Shown: positions 18,196 to 27,237, counted from the stretch's first letter. The stretch is DNA of 64,000 nucleotides from UBA5109 sp964606735 (GCA_964606735.1 CAZSHI010000005.1:45140-109139); one strand, 5' to 3'. Notes: a model not told the origin generated them from the sequence alone. A program made the numbers and translations.

Positions 18196-19028
18196 GGTTC
18201 AAAGCCGAGTGCATTCAGCATATGGGAGTAAGCTTGAAGAAATGAAGGCCCAGCGCACTGAAATAAACGGTCCGGCAGAACGATGACTTGTTCTGCGGAA
18301 AAAAACTGATTGATGACAGGGTGTTTTAACAGGGGGCTGGCCAGTTGATCGTCGTGGGCTGTGGCCGCATCCACCAGTAAAAAATCCGGACGAGACTGGA
18401 TCAGCAATTCCAGTGGGAACTTGCCGACATTGTTAAGTCCCTGTTCACTGGCCAGATTACGTAACTGCAATGAAGACAGAAAGTGATCACGCAATGTCCC
18501 ACGGCCAAAACTGAATCCATTATTTGAATAAAAAATGGCAGACTGCCCCTGCAGGCTGCGAAGTGCACTCTGGATGTCCTGCAGATTTGCCTGCATTGAG
18601 GCAATCAATTGTTCGCCGCGCTCAGGTTCATGCAGGAGTGCGGCGACTTCGCGAATTTGACGATAGGATGCATCGAGGTCGGATGGAAAGCCCAGTACAT
18701 TCACTGAATAATCCAGGCTTTGGAGCAGGTTGACGGCATTTGTGGCACTGAACTGACTGCTCAAGATCAAATCAGGCTCAAGGGCAATGATTTCTTCTGC
18801 GCGGCCGCGGTTAAGTGACACGCCAGCAGGTATCTCATCACTGTTAGCTGAAAACGCTGTATCGGCAGAGAGATAGCTAATGGAAAGAATATGTTCAGGT
18901 TGGGCCAGAGCCAAAATCAGTTCGTCACTGCACAGACTCATACTGACAATACGTTCGGGCTTGGATTGTGCCAGACATGAGTTGCCAAGGAGCATGAGGA
19001 AGCAAGATAAGAAGAGCAGGTTTTTCAT
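18192..19028 (-). CDS. Periplasmic binding protein, BtuF/FecB-like
   Basis: A 278-residue periplasmic binding protein with a cleavable signal peptide (hydrophobic run LLFLSCFLMLLGNSCLAQ, cut probably after the Ala of CLA). The mature part opens PERIVSMSLCSDELILALAQ, as in class III helical-backbone binding proteins such as BtuF. It contains LEPDLILSSQFSA and ends with a typical LQAYSHMLNALGFEP tail. The 36 bases upstream separate it from the FNR-type regulator on the same strand. I see no cobalamin riboswitch or Fur box in that short gap, so transcription probably comes from the regulator's promoter or from inside that gene. Confidence 0.87.
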   Translation of the reverse strand: MKNLLFLSCFLMLLGNSCLAQSKPERIVSMSLCSDELILALAQPEHILSISYLSADTAFSANSDEIPAGVSLNRGRAEEIIALEPDLILSSQFSATNAVNLLQSLDYSVNVLGFPSDLDASYRQIREVAALLHEPERGEQLIASMQANLQDIQSALRSLQGQSAIFYSNNGFSFGRGTLRDHFLSSLQLRNLASEQGLNNVGKFPLELLIQSRPDFLLVDAATAHDDQLASPLLKHPVINQFFSAEQVIVLPDRLFQCAGPSFLQAYSHMLNALGFEP

Positions 19029-19064
19029 GTGCTCTGGTCTGCTGGAAGCAATACCTGAAATAAA

Positions 19065-19808
19065 TCAGCGAGTTTTATGAGACAGTTCGCTAAGTTTTTC
19101 GTGGTCGTTAATGATCACTTCACGGCCATCGACACTGATAATGTTTTCTTTTTGCAGACGGCTGAAGGTTCGGCTGACAGTTTCGATGGTTAAACCGAGG
19201 AAGTTGCCGATGTCCATACGGGACATGGGTAAACGCATCGCGGTAGGAGACAGTTTTCGCCGGCTATTTCGCTGAGAGAGACTCAACAGCAGGGTTGCGA
19301 CCCTGCCTTCTGCATTTTTTTTGCTGATGGTCAGCAGAAGACGGTGATTGAGTTCAATCTGGCGGCTCATTAACTGGTAAAAATGCCGCTGCAGAGAAGG
19401 CACCTGCAAAGAAAGCTCTTCCATGCGGGCAAATGGAATTTCGCAAACTGTTGAGGTATCCAGGGCTATTACATTGCATCCGTAGGATTCGTTATCAATG
19501 CCATCAAATCCGAGAACTTCACCGGGCAGGTAGAAGTCAGTAATCTGCTCAATGCCATCATCATCAATCATGTAGGTTTTGATGGAGCCAGAACGTATAG
19601 CAAAAATCGAGGTAAATTTGTCCCCAGCACGGTAGAGGTGCTCGCCACCCTGAATGGGGCGACTGCGCTGAATGATACTATCCAGCCTGTCAATGTCATT
19701 GATATCCATCGCCAGCGGCAAACAGATACCTTTTAAATTGCACGAGGTGCAGGAAGCCTGGATAAATCCATGGGTGCAAGGGCTGGTATTCAGTGCTGCA
19801 TTTGACAT
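19065..19808 (-). CDS. fnr: FNR/Anr oxygen-responsive transcription regulator
   Basis: A 247-residue CRP/FNR regulator. Cys20, Cys23 and Cys29 plus Cys122 (in STVCEIPF) have the same numbering as the four [4Fe-4S] ligands of E. coli FNR, and there are extra cysteines at 11 and 111. The C-terminal helix-turn-helix contains LGLTIETVSRTFSRLQ, with the E..SR residues that read TTGAT half sites. So it should be a true oxygen sensor that activates under low oxygen at TTGATNNNNATCAA sites; one such site is found upstream of the hsp20 gene at 42831. It lies between hemW and the ABC importer genes; in Pseudomonas anr is also next to heme genes. Confidence 0.95.
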   Translation of the reverse strand: MSNAALNTSPCTHGFIQASCTSCNLKGICLPLAMDINDIDRLDSIIQRSRPIQGGEHLYRAGDKFTSIFAIRSGSIKTYMIDDDGIEQITDFYLPGEVLGFDGIDNESYGCNVIALDTSTVCEIPFARMEELSLQVPSLQRHFYQLMSRQIELNHRLLLTISKKNAEGRVATLLLSLSQRNSRRKLSPTAMRLPMSRMDIGNFLGLTIETVSRTFSRLQKENIISVDGREVIINDHEKLSELSHKTR

Positions 19809-19876
19809 AAGTCTATAGAGTTCAGGAGTAAATTAACTATTATCGGGCACAATAGGCGAAATATTAACGCTGAATA

Positions 19877-21022
19877 CTAGTTAATAAAAGCCTGTAACAC
19901 ATTGTTCAGTAAATTCATCCCTTTTGGGCTGGTCACAATTCCTTCTGTTTGCAGCAGTTTTTGCTCCTGAAGCCGGGCAAGGGTTTGCATTATACGGCTT
20001 CGCGGCAGACCGGTTCTGCTTTCAAATTCTTCCAAATCAGAGCCTTGCACCAGCCTTAATACATTCATCATATATTCAAGGGCTAAGTCGGATTCTGCAA
20101 TTTCACTGATATCAGCATTCAAAACGCTTTCTTGAGCCAGATAAGCCTTAGGTTGCCGGATTTTGCGGGTCCGGATTATCTGCGATTGCAAAGTTCGAGT
20201 GATCTTGCCGTGGGCGCCGGCTCCAATCCCGAGATAATCGCCAAAATGCCAGTAATTGAGATTATGCTTGGCCTGCTTGCCGTGACGGCTGAACGCCGAA
20301 ATTTCATATCGCTGGTAGCCTGCCTCATCCAGCAGTGCTATGCCGGCGTCCTGGATTCTGTCGATCAAATCAGGCTTTGGTAATTTGGGAGGGTGTTTAT
20401 AAAAAACGGTGTTTGGCTCCAATGTTAACTGATACCAGGAAATGTGAGTGGGCTGCAAGGCAAGGGCTTGCTTGAGGTCAGTCATTGCTAGCTCAAGGCT
20501 CTGCCCAGGCAGTCCAAACATCAAGTCCAGATTGAAATTTTCAAAACCGGCTGCTAGCGCAATTTCAGCTGCCGACAAGGCTTCTCTCTCATCATGTACC
20601 CGTCCCAGCTTCGAAAGCATAGCAGCCTGAAAACTCTGAATGCCAATCGAAAGTCGGTTTATACCGACCGCACGGTAGTTGGCAAATCGGTCCTGTTCAA
20701 AGGTCCCTGGATTGGCTTCCAGGGTAATTTCGATATTGCGCTCAAAGCCAATTTGCTTTTTGCAAGCTGAGAGTATGCGCTCAATGGCTTCTGCACTAAA
20801 AAGGCTGGGTGTCCCCCCACCAAAAAAAATGGAATGCAGGGGACGCTGCTGGACATACTCTAGGTCCCTTGCAAGATCTTCAAGCAAGGCATCGACATAT
20901 TGAGTTTCGGGCAGTTCTCCGTCAAATTCATGGGAATTGAAATCACAGTAAGGGCACTTTTGCAGGCACCAGGGAATATGAACGTAAAGGGAAAGCGGTG
21001 GCAGTTTCAGCAAAGCGCTCAT
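19877..21022 (-). CDS. hemW: HemW radical-SAM protein (heme chaperone, formerly YggW)
   Basis: A 381-residue radical SAM protein with the CxxxCxxC cluster motif at Cys19, Cys23 and Cys26 (PWCLQKCPYCDFNSH), followed by IFFGGGTPSLF and LEANPGT. The CPYCDFNSH spelling and the rdgB neighbour point to HemW, a heme-binding chaperone, rather than HemN, the anaerobic coproporphyrinogen oxidase, which has an extra cysteine and a longer N-terminus. Genome annotations often mislabel it as an oxidase. Its start overlaps the rdgB stop by four bases, at the distal end of the yggS-to-hemW run. Confidence 0.92.
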   Translation of the reverse strand: MSALLKLPPLSLYVHIPWCLQKCPYCDFNSHEFDGELPETQYVDALLEDLARDLEYVQQRPLHSIFFGGGTPSLFSAEAIERILSACKKQIGFERNIEITLEANPGTFEQDRFANYRAVGINRLSIGIQSFQAAMLSKLGRVHDEREALSAAEIALAAGFENFNLDLMFGLPGQSLELAMTDLKQALALQPTHISWYQLTLEPNTVFYKHPPKLPKPDLIDRIQDAGIALLDEAGYQRYEISAFSRHGKQAKHNLNYWHFGDYLGIGAGAHGKITRTLQSQIIRTRKIRQPKAYLAQESVLNADISEIAESDLALEYMMNVLRLVQGSDLEEFESRTGLPRSRIMQTLARLQEQKLLQTEGIVTSPKGMNLLNNVLQAFIN

Positions 21023-21618
21023 AATGGCCAGTGCTTGAGCAGTTCCTGTATAGCCTTGGCACGGTGGCTGAGAGTGTTTTTTACTGCAGGCTCCAGTTCT
21101 GCCGAATTGCAGTCATGAGCAGGTAGATAAAAAATGGCATCATAACCAAAACCAAAATTTCCCCGCTCTTCAAAACTGATCCTGCCCTCCCAGGACCCCT
21201 GGCAAATAAGCGGCATGGGGTCATTGGCAAAACGTGTTAGCGCAATGACGCAATGAAAGCGAGCTGTGCGCTCTGATTCAGGCACAGCTTTGAGTTTTTC
21301 AAGCACCAGACGGTTATTGGCGCGGTCATTGCTATCGCGGTCCTGATTGAGCCCGGCATATCGTGCTGAATAAATACCAGGCTCTCCGTGCAGGGCATCG
21401 ACTTCCAAACCAGAGTCATCGGCAAGAGCCGGAAGCCCGGTGTGTCTGGAAGCATGCCGGGCCTTGATGATGGCGTTTTCAACAAAACTGAGTCCATCTT
21501 CAATGGCTTCAGGAAAATCAAATTCCGCCTGTGAAAGCAGGCGCAATTTCAAGGGGGCAAGTGTCTCCTGCAGTTCTTTCAGTTTTCCCGGGTTATTGCT
21601 GGCGAGGACCACATCCAT
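21019..21618 (-). CDS. rdgB: XTP/dITP pyrophosphatase RdgB
   Basis: A 199-residue Ham1/RdgB nucleotide-cleansing enzyme that hydrolyses dITP, XTP and ITP to monophosphates and keeps these bases out of DNA and RNA. The phosphate-binding N-terminus LASNNPGKLKELQ, the block LPALADDSGLEVDALHG, the SARYAG segment, and FGYDAIFYLP near residue 155 and the C-terminal SHRAKAIQ are all conserved. It overlaps hemW downstream by four bases and lies 16 bases from the DUF4426 gene upstream. Confidence 0.95.
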   Translation of the reverse strand: MDVVLASNNPGKLKELQETLAPLKLRLLSQAEFDFPEAIEDGLSFVENAIIKARHASRHTGLPALADDSGLEVDALHGEPGIYSARYAGLNQDRDSNDRANNRLVLEKLKAVPESERTARFHCVIALTRFANDPMPLICQGSWEGRISFEERGNFGFGYDAIFYLPAHDCNSAELEPAVKNTLSHRAKAIQELLKHWPL

Positions 21619-21634
21619 TGCTAGAAAGAAGCCC

Positions 21635-22081
21635 TTAGTTGATATACATCTGGGTAGTCCAACTCAGGGAATAGGCTAGACCCTGGTTTTCCGGCTGGAC
21701 AGAGAGATTGAAGCGCAGGTTTTCCGCGTTGGAAAATTCAAACTGGCCAATATAGTAAATGGCATCACCCTCACGAATCTCTATAAATTCAATGGCTTCA
21801 CTCTGGCCGATAAAATTTTCCTTTTCCCCACTGATGCGGGCGCTGACCGGCGTCCCCAGCGAGCTATCATTCCTGAGTACCGAGATATTCACAAAGGCAT
21901 TTCTGGCAGACCTTACAATGCCATAGCGTTCGGCGATTTCCGGGCGCAGGAAGTTGCTGTAAACCGCAACATAGTTAACAGTATAGTCCCCGAATAATTG
22001 CTCTTCTGCCCCGACAGGCGAAACACAAAGTGCAAAAGTCAGCATAAGGAAGAGGAAAATTTTCTGCACGCGTTTTCTCAT
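21635..22081 (-). CDS. DUF4426 secreted protein
   Basis: A 148-residue protein with a signal peptide (hydrophobic FLFLMLTFALCVSP, cleavage likely after the Ala of VGA) and a mature domain of about 120 residues, rich in beta strands. FGDYTVNYVAVYSNFLRPEIA is the recognisable start of the DUF4426 family. The family is known to me from the same place between metW and rdgB in Pseudomonas and marine gammaproteobacteria; no function is established. It abuts metW with no spacer (metW stop at 22082), so it is part of the operon. Confidence 0.82.
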   Translation of the reverse strand: MRKRVQKIFLFLMLTFALCVSPVGAEEQLFGDYTVNYVAVYSNFLRPEIAERYGIVRSARNAFVNISVLRNDSSLGTPVSARISGEKENFIGQSEAIEFIEIREGDAIYYIGQFEFSNAENLRFNLSVQPENQGLAYSLSWTTQMYIN

Positions 22082-22672
22082 TTACCGGGTGATCTGATAG
22101 ATGGCATTAATGCCGAAAAAGTTCGGCCACAAGTTCATGAGGCTTGAATGCTTGTGCTTGTCGTCAACAACCCTGCGATTAAGTACTTTGAAATAATGTT
22201 CTGTACACAGCGCATCGAAATCCCGGATCGTACAAAAATGAATGTTGGGAGTATCATACCATTGGTAGGGGATATCTCTGGCGACAGGCATACGCCCCCT
22301 GCTGACTAACTGGTAGCGATAGCGCCAGTAGGCAAAATTGGGGAAGGTGATTATGCAGTTTTTGCCGACTCTCAGCATTTCCTCAATTAGCAGGTCCGGC
22401 CGGTTAACTGCCTGCAGGGTCTGGGTAAGCAGCACAGTGTCAAAACTGGCATCAGAAAAATTGGGTAGGCCCTTGTCCAGGTCTTGTTCAATAACATTAA
22501 CGCCCGCTTCCAGACATTTCTGGATATTATCCGGGTCCAAATCGAGGCCGCAGTCAAAAATATTTTTTTCCTGTTTGAGCAAGGCCAGAAAAGATCCGTC
22601 ACCGCAACCGAGGTCAAGTACACGACTGCCATTTTCTATCCAGTCCTTGATGATCAGAAGGTCAGCTCGCAT
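22082..22672 (-). CDS. metW: MetW, methionine biosynthesis methyltransferase-like protein
   Basis: A 196-residue class I SAM-binding-fold protein. The glycine-rich motif SRVLDLGCGDGSFLALLK is near the N-terminus, followed by DLDKGLPNFSDASFDTVLLT and the MetW-typical FPNFAYWRYRYQL and RRVVDDKHKHSS. MetW works with MetX in homoserine acylation in Pseudomonas-type bacteria. The open frame extends to 22711, but the family start MRADLLIIKDWI is at ATG 22672, which overlaps the metX end by 11 bases and suits translational coupling. Exact biochemical role is partly inferred from the family. Confidence 0.92.
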   Translation of the reverse strand: MRADLLIIKDWIENGSRVLDLGCGDGSFLALLKQEKNIFDCGLDLDPDNIQKCLEAGVNVIEQDLDKGLPNFSDASFDTVLLTQTLQAVNRPDLLIEEMLRVGKNCIITFPNFAYWRYRYQLVSRGRMPVARDIPYQWYDTPNIHFCTIRDFDALCTEHYFKVLNRRVVDDKHKHSSLMNLWPNFFGINAIYQITR

Positions 22673-23870
22673 GAATGCCTCCTGCAGATTGCTCACATTC
22701 TTCAGCAACAACAGAAAGGTAGGCGCTCAAGCCTTTTATGTAGCGCGGGTCATTTAATAAAAAAGCATCATGACCGCCGTCAGACTCCACTTCTAGATAA
22801 GACACCTGGCGCTTTGCTTGCAACAGAGTGTTCACAATTTCGCGGGATCGTTCCGGCGGAAAGCGCCAGTCGGAACTGAATGAAATGACCAGAAATTTAC
22901 AGTTCCCTTCGCTAAAGGCCCGACTTAAATCGCCATCGTAGTCTACAGCAGGGTCAAAATAGTCGAGTGTCTTGGTAATTAACAAATAGGTGTTGGCATC
23001 AAAGTTACTGGAAAAAGATTCTCCCTTGTATTGCAGATAGCTCTCAACCTGAAAGTCCACCCCAAACTCAAAGTTTAATTTACCGCTGCGCAAATCTCTG
23101 CCAAAGTTGGCTCCCTTCAGGGAGTCCTTGCCGAATTTGCCACGTAGAGCATGTTCTGAGAGATAGGTAATGTGGCCTATCATTCGTGCCAGCGTCAGTC
23201 CTTTTTTTGGATAAGTTCCGTGTTCGTAATAGCGGCCCTGATGAAAATCAGGGTCAGAGGTTATGGACTGCCTGGCGACTTCATTAAAGGCAATATTCTG
23301 GGCAGACAGTTTAGGAGCTGCTGCAATAACGACAGCATGGCGCAATCGTTGCGGATAGGAAATAGCCCAGCGCAGCACCTGCATACCGCCCAAACTGCCA
23401 CCAATCACCGCTGCCCATTGCTTTATCTCCAGACGATCTGCCAGTCTGGCCTGTGAATTTACCCAGTCGCGAACAGTTACAATCGGGAAGTCGGGACCAA
23501 AGGGTTTGCCTGTTGCCGGGTTGATGGATTTTGGTCCAGTACTGCCAGCGCAGCCGCCCAGGTTGTTCAGGCAGACAACAAAAAAACGCCGGGTATCAAT
23601 CGCCTTGCCCGGCCCGATGCAGTTATCCCACCAGCCAGGTTTTTCATCCTTATCCCCGGTGTCATGGTAGCCAGCGGCATGATGGTCGCCGCTTAGCGCA
23701 TGACAGATAAGCACGGCATTGGACCTGTCTGCATTCAGCTCCCCATAGGTTTCAATCATCAGCTCATATGAATCAATGACTTTTCCACTGCGCAGGGTCA
23801 GGGCTTCATCAAAATGAATACATTCAGGGTTGACGATGCCGACAGAGTCTTGTGGAATATCCAGGGCCAT
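22662..23870 (-). CDS. metX: Homoserine O-acyltransferase MetX
   Basis: A 402-residue alpha/beta-hydrolase that acylates homoserine at the entry of methionine synthesis. Visible are LICHALSGDHHAAGYH, LNNLGGCAGSTGPKSINPAT, the nucleophile elbow VIGGSLGGMQVL (Ser159), and the acid-His region near VESDGGHDAFLL. The MetX fold is shared by acetyl- and succinyl-transferases; the gammaproteobacterial form paired with MetW usually uses succinyl-CoA, but I cannot settle that from motifs here. The gene lies 5 bases downstream of yggT and overlaps metW. Confidence 0.94.
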   Translation of the reverse strand: MALDIPQDSVGIVNPECIHFDEALTLRSGKVIDSYELMIETYGELNADRSNAVLICHALSGDHHAAGYHDTGDKDEKPGWWDNCIGPGKAIDTRRFFVVCLNNLGGCAGSTGPKSINPATGKPFGPDFPIVTVRDWVNSQARLADRLEIKQWAAVIGGSLGGMQVLRWAISYPQRLRHAVVIAAAPKLSAQNIAFNEVARQSITSDPDFHQGRYYEHGTYPKKGLTLARMIGHITYLSEHALRGKFGKDSLKGANFGRDLRSGKLNFEFGVDFQVESYLQYKGESFSSNFDANTYLLITKTLDYFDPAVDYDGDLSRAFSEGNCKFLVISFSSDWRFPPERSREIVNTLLQAKRQVSYLEVESDGGHDAFLLNDPRYIKGLSAYLSVVAEECEQSAGGIHAS

Positions 23871-23875
23871 GTTCT

Positions 23876-24487
23876 TCAGATGCCAATCACGTACTGGCTT
23901 GGCAGACTCAGACTAAGAGCCAGCCCCTGAACCAGTAAAATTTCCACAAGCTGTATCCCCAGAAAAACGAAAATCGGGGAGAAGTCCAGCCCGCCCATTG
24001 GCGGGATGACTTTATGCACACGGCGCATGATGGGTTCAAGCAATTGATGAATAAGCAGCAGCACGGGGTTCCCGCTGTAGGGTGCAATCCAGCTGGCGAT
24101 GATAGAGATCAGCAGGCCCCAGAAATAAATTTCCAGTATAAAATTCAGTAATCCAACGAAGCACCAGGCAACGATACTGCCGGAGAGACTAAAAATGGCG
24201 GCCAGTGAAATATTTGCCTCGCCGACAAGAATCATCAGGGCGCAGGCCACAATACTGATAATCATCGCCAGGATCAGTGAGGCAAAATCAAAGCCTCTGT
24301 AGCCAGGAATGATTCTGCGCAAAGGTTTCAAGAGAGGAGCCGTCAGCTTGACGATGGACTGGGATATGGGATTATAAAAATCCACACGTGCAGCCTGCAG
24401 TAAAAACCTGATGAGCACAGCAAAAATATACAGCCCTGCTACTGTACCAATGACCAGATTCAGCGCTTCGCTTATTGAACTTCCCAT
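23876..24487 (-). CDS. yggT: YggT family membrane protein
   Basis: A 203-residue protein made of two similar halves, each with a pair of membrane segments and a YggT motif: ARVDFYNPISQSIVKLTAPL with LKPLRRIIPG in the first, and NPVLLLIHQLLEPIMRRVHK with VIPPMGGLDFSP in the second. The family is linked to envelope function and osmotic or ionic stress, without a defined mechanism. The frame is open to 24664 inside proC, but the family start is MGSSISEALN at ATG 24487, which lies 7 bases after the proC stop. Confidence 0.9.
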   Translation of the reverse strand: MGSSISEALNLVIGTVAGLYIFAVLIRFLLQAARVDFYNPISQSIVKLTAPLLKPLRRIIPGYRGFDFASLILAMIISIVACALMILVGEANISLAAIFSLSGSIVAWCFVGLLNFILEIYFWGLLISIIASWIAPYSGNPVLLLIHQLLEPIMRRVHKVIPPMGGLDFSPIFVFLGIQLVEILLVQGLALSLSLPSQYVIGI

Positions 24488-24494
24488 GTTTATC

Positions 24495-25328
24495 TCATTT
24501 GTCTGTAGTTTGTTGAGCCAGTGATTCGGAACGCGACTTTGCCTGACTGACAGCACGCGCAATGACTGATTTGAAATCATCTTTTTCAAGCTGCCTGAGG
24601 GCCGCTTCGGTGGTGCCGCCAGGTGAAGTGACCTGACGCCGTAATTCAGTGACATCTGCCTCACTGGTCAGGGCCAGCTTGGCTGCACCCAGTGCAGTCT
24701 GTTTGGCCAGAGCATCTGCCAGCTCCAGGGGCAGGCCATGCGCTGCAGCGGCATCTCGCAGGGCTTCGATGAAGAGAAAAAAATAGGCGGGTCCGGAACC
24801 CGACAGAGCCGTTACCGTATCCATATCTTTTTCGTTCTGCAGCCAGCAAGTGCTGCCAACTGCCTCAAGAATCAACTGCGCCCTGGCCTTATCCTCAGCC
24901 TTGCAGCGGCTATTGGCAAACAGGGCCGAAGCGCCTGCCTGAACAAGAGCAGGGGTATTGGGCATACATCGAATGATGGCCTGTTCCTGACCGATCAGGC
25001 TTTCCAGTGTTGCCAGGGAGACGCCGGCGGCGATGGAAATAGTGAGCAGGGATGAGCCACTGAAGCTTGCCTTTAAGGGCTGCAGCACTTCGGTTAGAAC
25101 TTGAGGCTTGACCGCCAGGATAAGCGTATCGGCATGGGCAATGGCATCCTGGTTATCCTGAGCAGTATGTATGCCATGTGCTTTGGCCAGCTGCTCCAGC
25201 TTCTGCCGGTCAGGATCGGATGCCCACACATTGGCAGCAGGAATTCCTCTGGCCAAGAGCCCCTTGATAAGGGCTCCTGCCATATTCCCGGCGCCTATGA
25301 AAGCAATATGGATATCCTGAATTTGCAT
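24495..25328 (-). CDS. proC: Pyrroline-5-carboxylate reductase ProC
   Basis: A 277-residue oxidoreductase that makes proline from pyrroline-5-carboxylate with NAD(P)H. The N-terminal Rossmann motif is FIGAGNMAGALIKGL, then LILAVKPQVL, RCMPNTPALVQAGAS, and the C-terminal signature TALSGSGPAYFFLFIEAL and LRRQVTSPGGTTEAAL. Length is normal. It lies between yggS and yggT, the same order as in E. coli and Pseudomonas. Confidence 0.96.
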   Translation of the reverse strand: MQIQDIHIAFIGAGNMAGALIKGLLARGIPAANVWASDPDRQKLEQLAKAHGIHTAQDNQDAIAHADTLILAVKPQVLTEVLQPLKASFSGSSLLTISIAAGVSLATLESLIGQEQAIIRCMPNTPALVQAGASALFANSRCKAEDKARAQLILEAVGSTCWLQNEKDMDTVTALSGSGPAYFFLFIEALRDAAAAHGLPLELADALAKQTALGAAKLALTSEADVTELRRQVTSPGGTTEAALRQLEKDDFKSVIARAVSQAKSRSESLAQQTTDK

Positions 25329-25364
25329 GCGCGCATTGTACCTTAAAGTGTCGCCCGGCTGCTT

Positions 25365-26060
25365 TTATCTCTTATCGCGGGGGCCAAAGATGTCCGTGCC
25401 TATCCGTATAATGCTCGCTCCTTCGGCAATGGCAGCTTCATAATCTGCGCTCATCCCCATGGAAAGCTCCCGGCAGCTGCTTATTCCACTGTTTATCAGT
25501 GCATCCCGGGCCTCTTTGAGCTGACGGAAGCAAAGGCGCTGTTTCTCAAAGTCTTTGCCCGGTGCCGGTATGCTCATCAGGCCGACAAGCTCCAGCTGTT
25601 CGAGCCTGCTGATGTTTTTAGCCAGCTCGGGCAATTCATCAAGGCTGAGCCCCGCCTTGCTGTCTTCGTGATCCAGATTCACCTGTATCAGAACTTTTAG
25701 GGGGGCAAGATGTGCTGGACGTTGCGCACTGAGCCGTTTTGCCACTTTCAGGCGATCTAAGCTATGCACCCAGTCAAAATATTCTGCAATGGGACGTGTT
25801 TTATTGGACTGTATAGGGCCAATAAAATGCCATTGCAGGGGCTCACGCCCCAATTGTTCAATTTTACCGATGGCTTCCTGCAGGTAGTTTTCACCAAATG
25901 CCAACTGACCACAGCCAATGGCTTCTTGAATTTTGTGGATGCTTTGCGTTTTACTCACGGCCAGCAAACTGACAGAATTCGGCGCCCGATCGTAGCGTTT
26001 TTCGAACAATCTGATTCGTTCACGAATTTCGATTATTTTTTCTGGTATGTTGCCGCTCAC
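25365..26060 (-). CDS. yggS: YggS pyridoxal-phosphate homeostasis protein
   Basis: A 231-residue single-domain PLP-binding barrel protein of the YggS/PROSC family. It carries the cofactor lysine in LLAVSKTQSIHKI (Lys37), the block FGENYLQEAIGKIE, WHFIGPIQSNKTR, and ends with LSMGMSADYEAAIAEGASII and RIGTDIFGPR. It is not an enzyme in the usual sense; it keeps free PLP in balance. First gene of the yggS-proC-yggT-metX-metW-DUF4426-rdgB-hemW run, so the promoter should lie in the 53 bases shared with the divergent pilT. Confidence 0.94.
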   Translation of the reverse strand: MSGNIPEKIIEIRERIRLFEKRYDRAPNSVSLLAVSKTQSIHKIQEAIGCGQLAFGENYLQEAIGKIEQLGREPLQWHFIGPIQSNKTRPIAEYFDWVHSLDRLKVAKRLSAQRPAHLAPLKVLIQVNLDHEDSKAGLSLDELPELAKNISRLEQLELVGLMSIPAPGKDFEKQRLCFRQLKEARDALINSGISSCRELSMGMSADYEAAIAEGASIIRIGTDIFGPRDKR

Positions 26061-26113
26061 GACTCTATATTAGTTGTTTCAGATATCACCGATTATAGGG
26101 GGTAAAACCTGCA

Positions 26114-27237
26114 ATGAATATTCAAGAACTGCTCAATTTCAGCGTACAGCAAGGCGCCTCGGATTTGCATGTAACCGCAGGTATGCCGCCGCTGATTCGG
26201 GTTGATGGTGATATCCGCCGTATTAATGTGGACCCGATGGAACACAAGGAGGTCCATGGGCTTATCTATGACATCATGAACGATAAGCAGCGTAAGGATT
26301 ACGAAGAGTTTCTTGAGTCAGACTTTTCTTTTGAAATTCCGGGCCTGGCCCGCTTCAGGGTCAATGCCTTTGTTCAGAACCGTGGAGCGGCGGCGGTATT
26401 CCGAACCNNNNNNNNNNNNNNNNNNNNNNNNNNNNNNNNNNNNNNNNNNNNNNNNNNNNNNNNNNNNNNNNNNNNNNNNNNNNNNNNNNNNNNNNNNNNN
26501 NNNNNNNGGTGCTTTCAATGGAGCAGCTTGGGATGGGCGAGGTCTTTAAAAAGATTTCCAATAACCCGCGCGGCCTGGTTGCCGTTACAGGGCCAACCGG
26601 ATCAGGTAAAAGTACCACGCTGGCGGCAATGATTGACTATATTAACTCCACCAAATATGAGCATATTCTCACCATAGAGGACCCGATTGAATTTGTCCAT
26701 GAAAGTAAAAAATCCCTGATTAACCAACGTGAGGTTCATCGAGATACGCATGGCTTCAATGAAGCGCTGCGTTCTGCGTTGCGTGAGGACCCGGATATTA
26801 TCCTTGTTGGTGAGCTGCGTGACCTGGAGACTATCCGACTGGCATTGACCGCAGCAGAAACCGGACACCTGGTTTTTGGTACTCTGCATACGACTTCTGC
26901 GGCGAAAACCATTGACCGTATTGTTGACGTATTCCCGGCAGCGGAAAAAGACATGGTTCGATCCATGCTGTCGGAATCCCTACAGGCAGTGGTTTCCCAG
27001 ACGCTGCTGAAAAAAAAGGGCGGTGGCAGGGTCGCTGCCCATGAAATCATGATTGGTACACCCGCCATACGAAACCTTATTCGTGAAGATAAAATCGCGC
27101 AGATGTATTCGGCGATACAGACCGGTGCGGCAGTGGGCATGCAGACGCTGGATCAGTGTCTGAAAGACCTGATTGCAAAAGGGATAGTTGATCGAAACGA
27201 GGCTAAATCCAAGGCAAAATCTGCCGATGGGCTTTAA
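26114..27237 (+). CDS. pilT: Type IV pilus retraction ATPase PilT, interrupted by an assembly gap
   Basis: PilT is the hexameric motor that retracts type IV pili and powers twitching. The N-terminal part (98 codons to AAAVFRT) and the C-terminal part (from VLSMEQLGMG at 26509) are both full PilT, with Walker A GPTGSGKST, LREDPDIILVGELRDLETI, and HTTSAAKTIDRIVDVFP. Between them is a run of 100 N. The two parts are in different frames as written. By analogy with Pseudomonas PilT, where FRT is followed by four residues (IPSK) before VLTMEELGMG, the real missing stretch is about 11 bases, which restores the frame. So this is an intact gene with a placeholder gap, not a pseudogene. pilU does not follow. 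Confidence 0.92.
26408..26507. other. Assembly gap (100 N) inside pilT
   Basis: Exactly 100 unknown bases, the usual placeholder for a scaffold join of unknown size. It breaks the pilT reading frame. The flanking codons predict that only about 11 bases are truly missing: three whole codons plus two bases of a codon whose last base is the G at 26508. Confidence 0.97.

Noticed and set aside
19029..19064. Cobalamin riboswitch or Fur box before the BtuF-like gene
   Set aside because: Only 36 bases are available and no matching motif is present.
19877..21022. Annotation of the radical-SAM gene as coproporphyrinogen oxidase HemN
   Set aside because: Length, the CPYCDFNSH motif and rdgB linkage fit HemW, the heme chaperone, instead.
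24488..24664. 59-residue extension of YggT into proC
   Set aside because: This is proC sequence in another frame; the family start is ATG 24487.
26114..27237. pilT as a pseudogene
   Set aside because: The frame break coincides exactly with the 100-N placeholder; both sides are well conserved and a fill of about 11 bases restores the frame.
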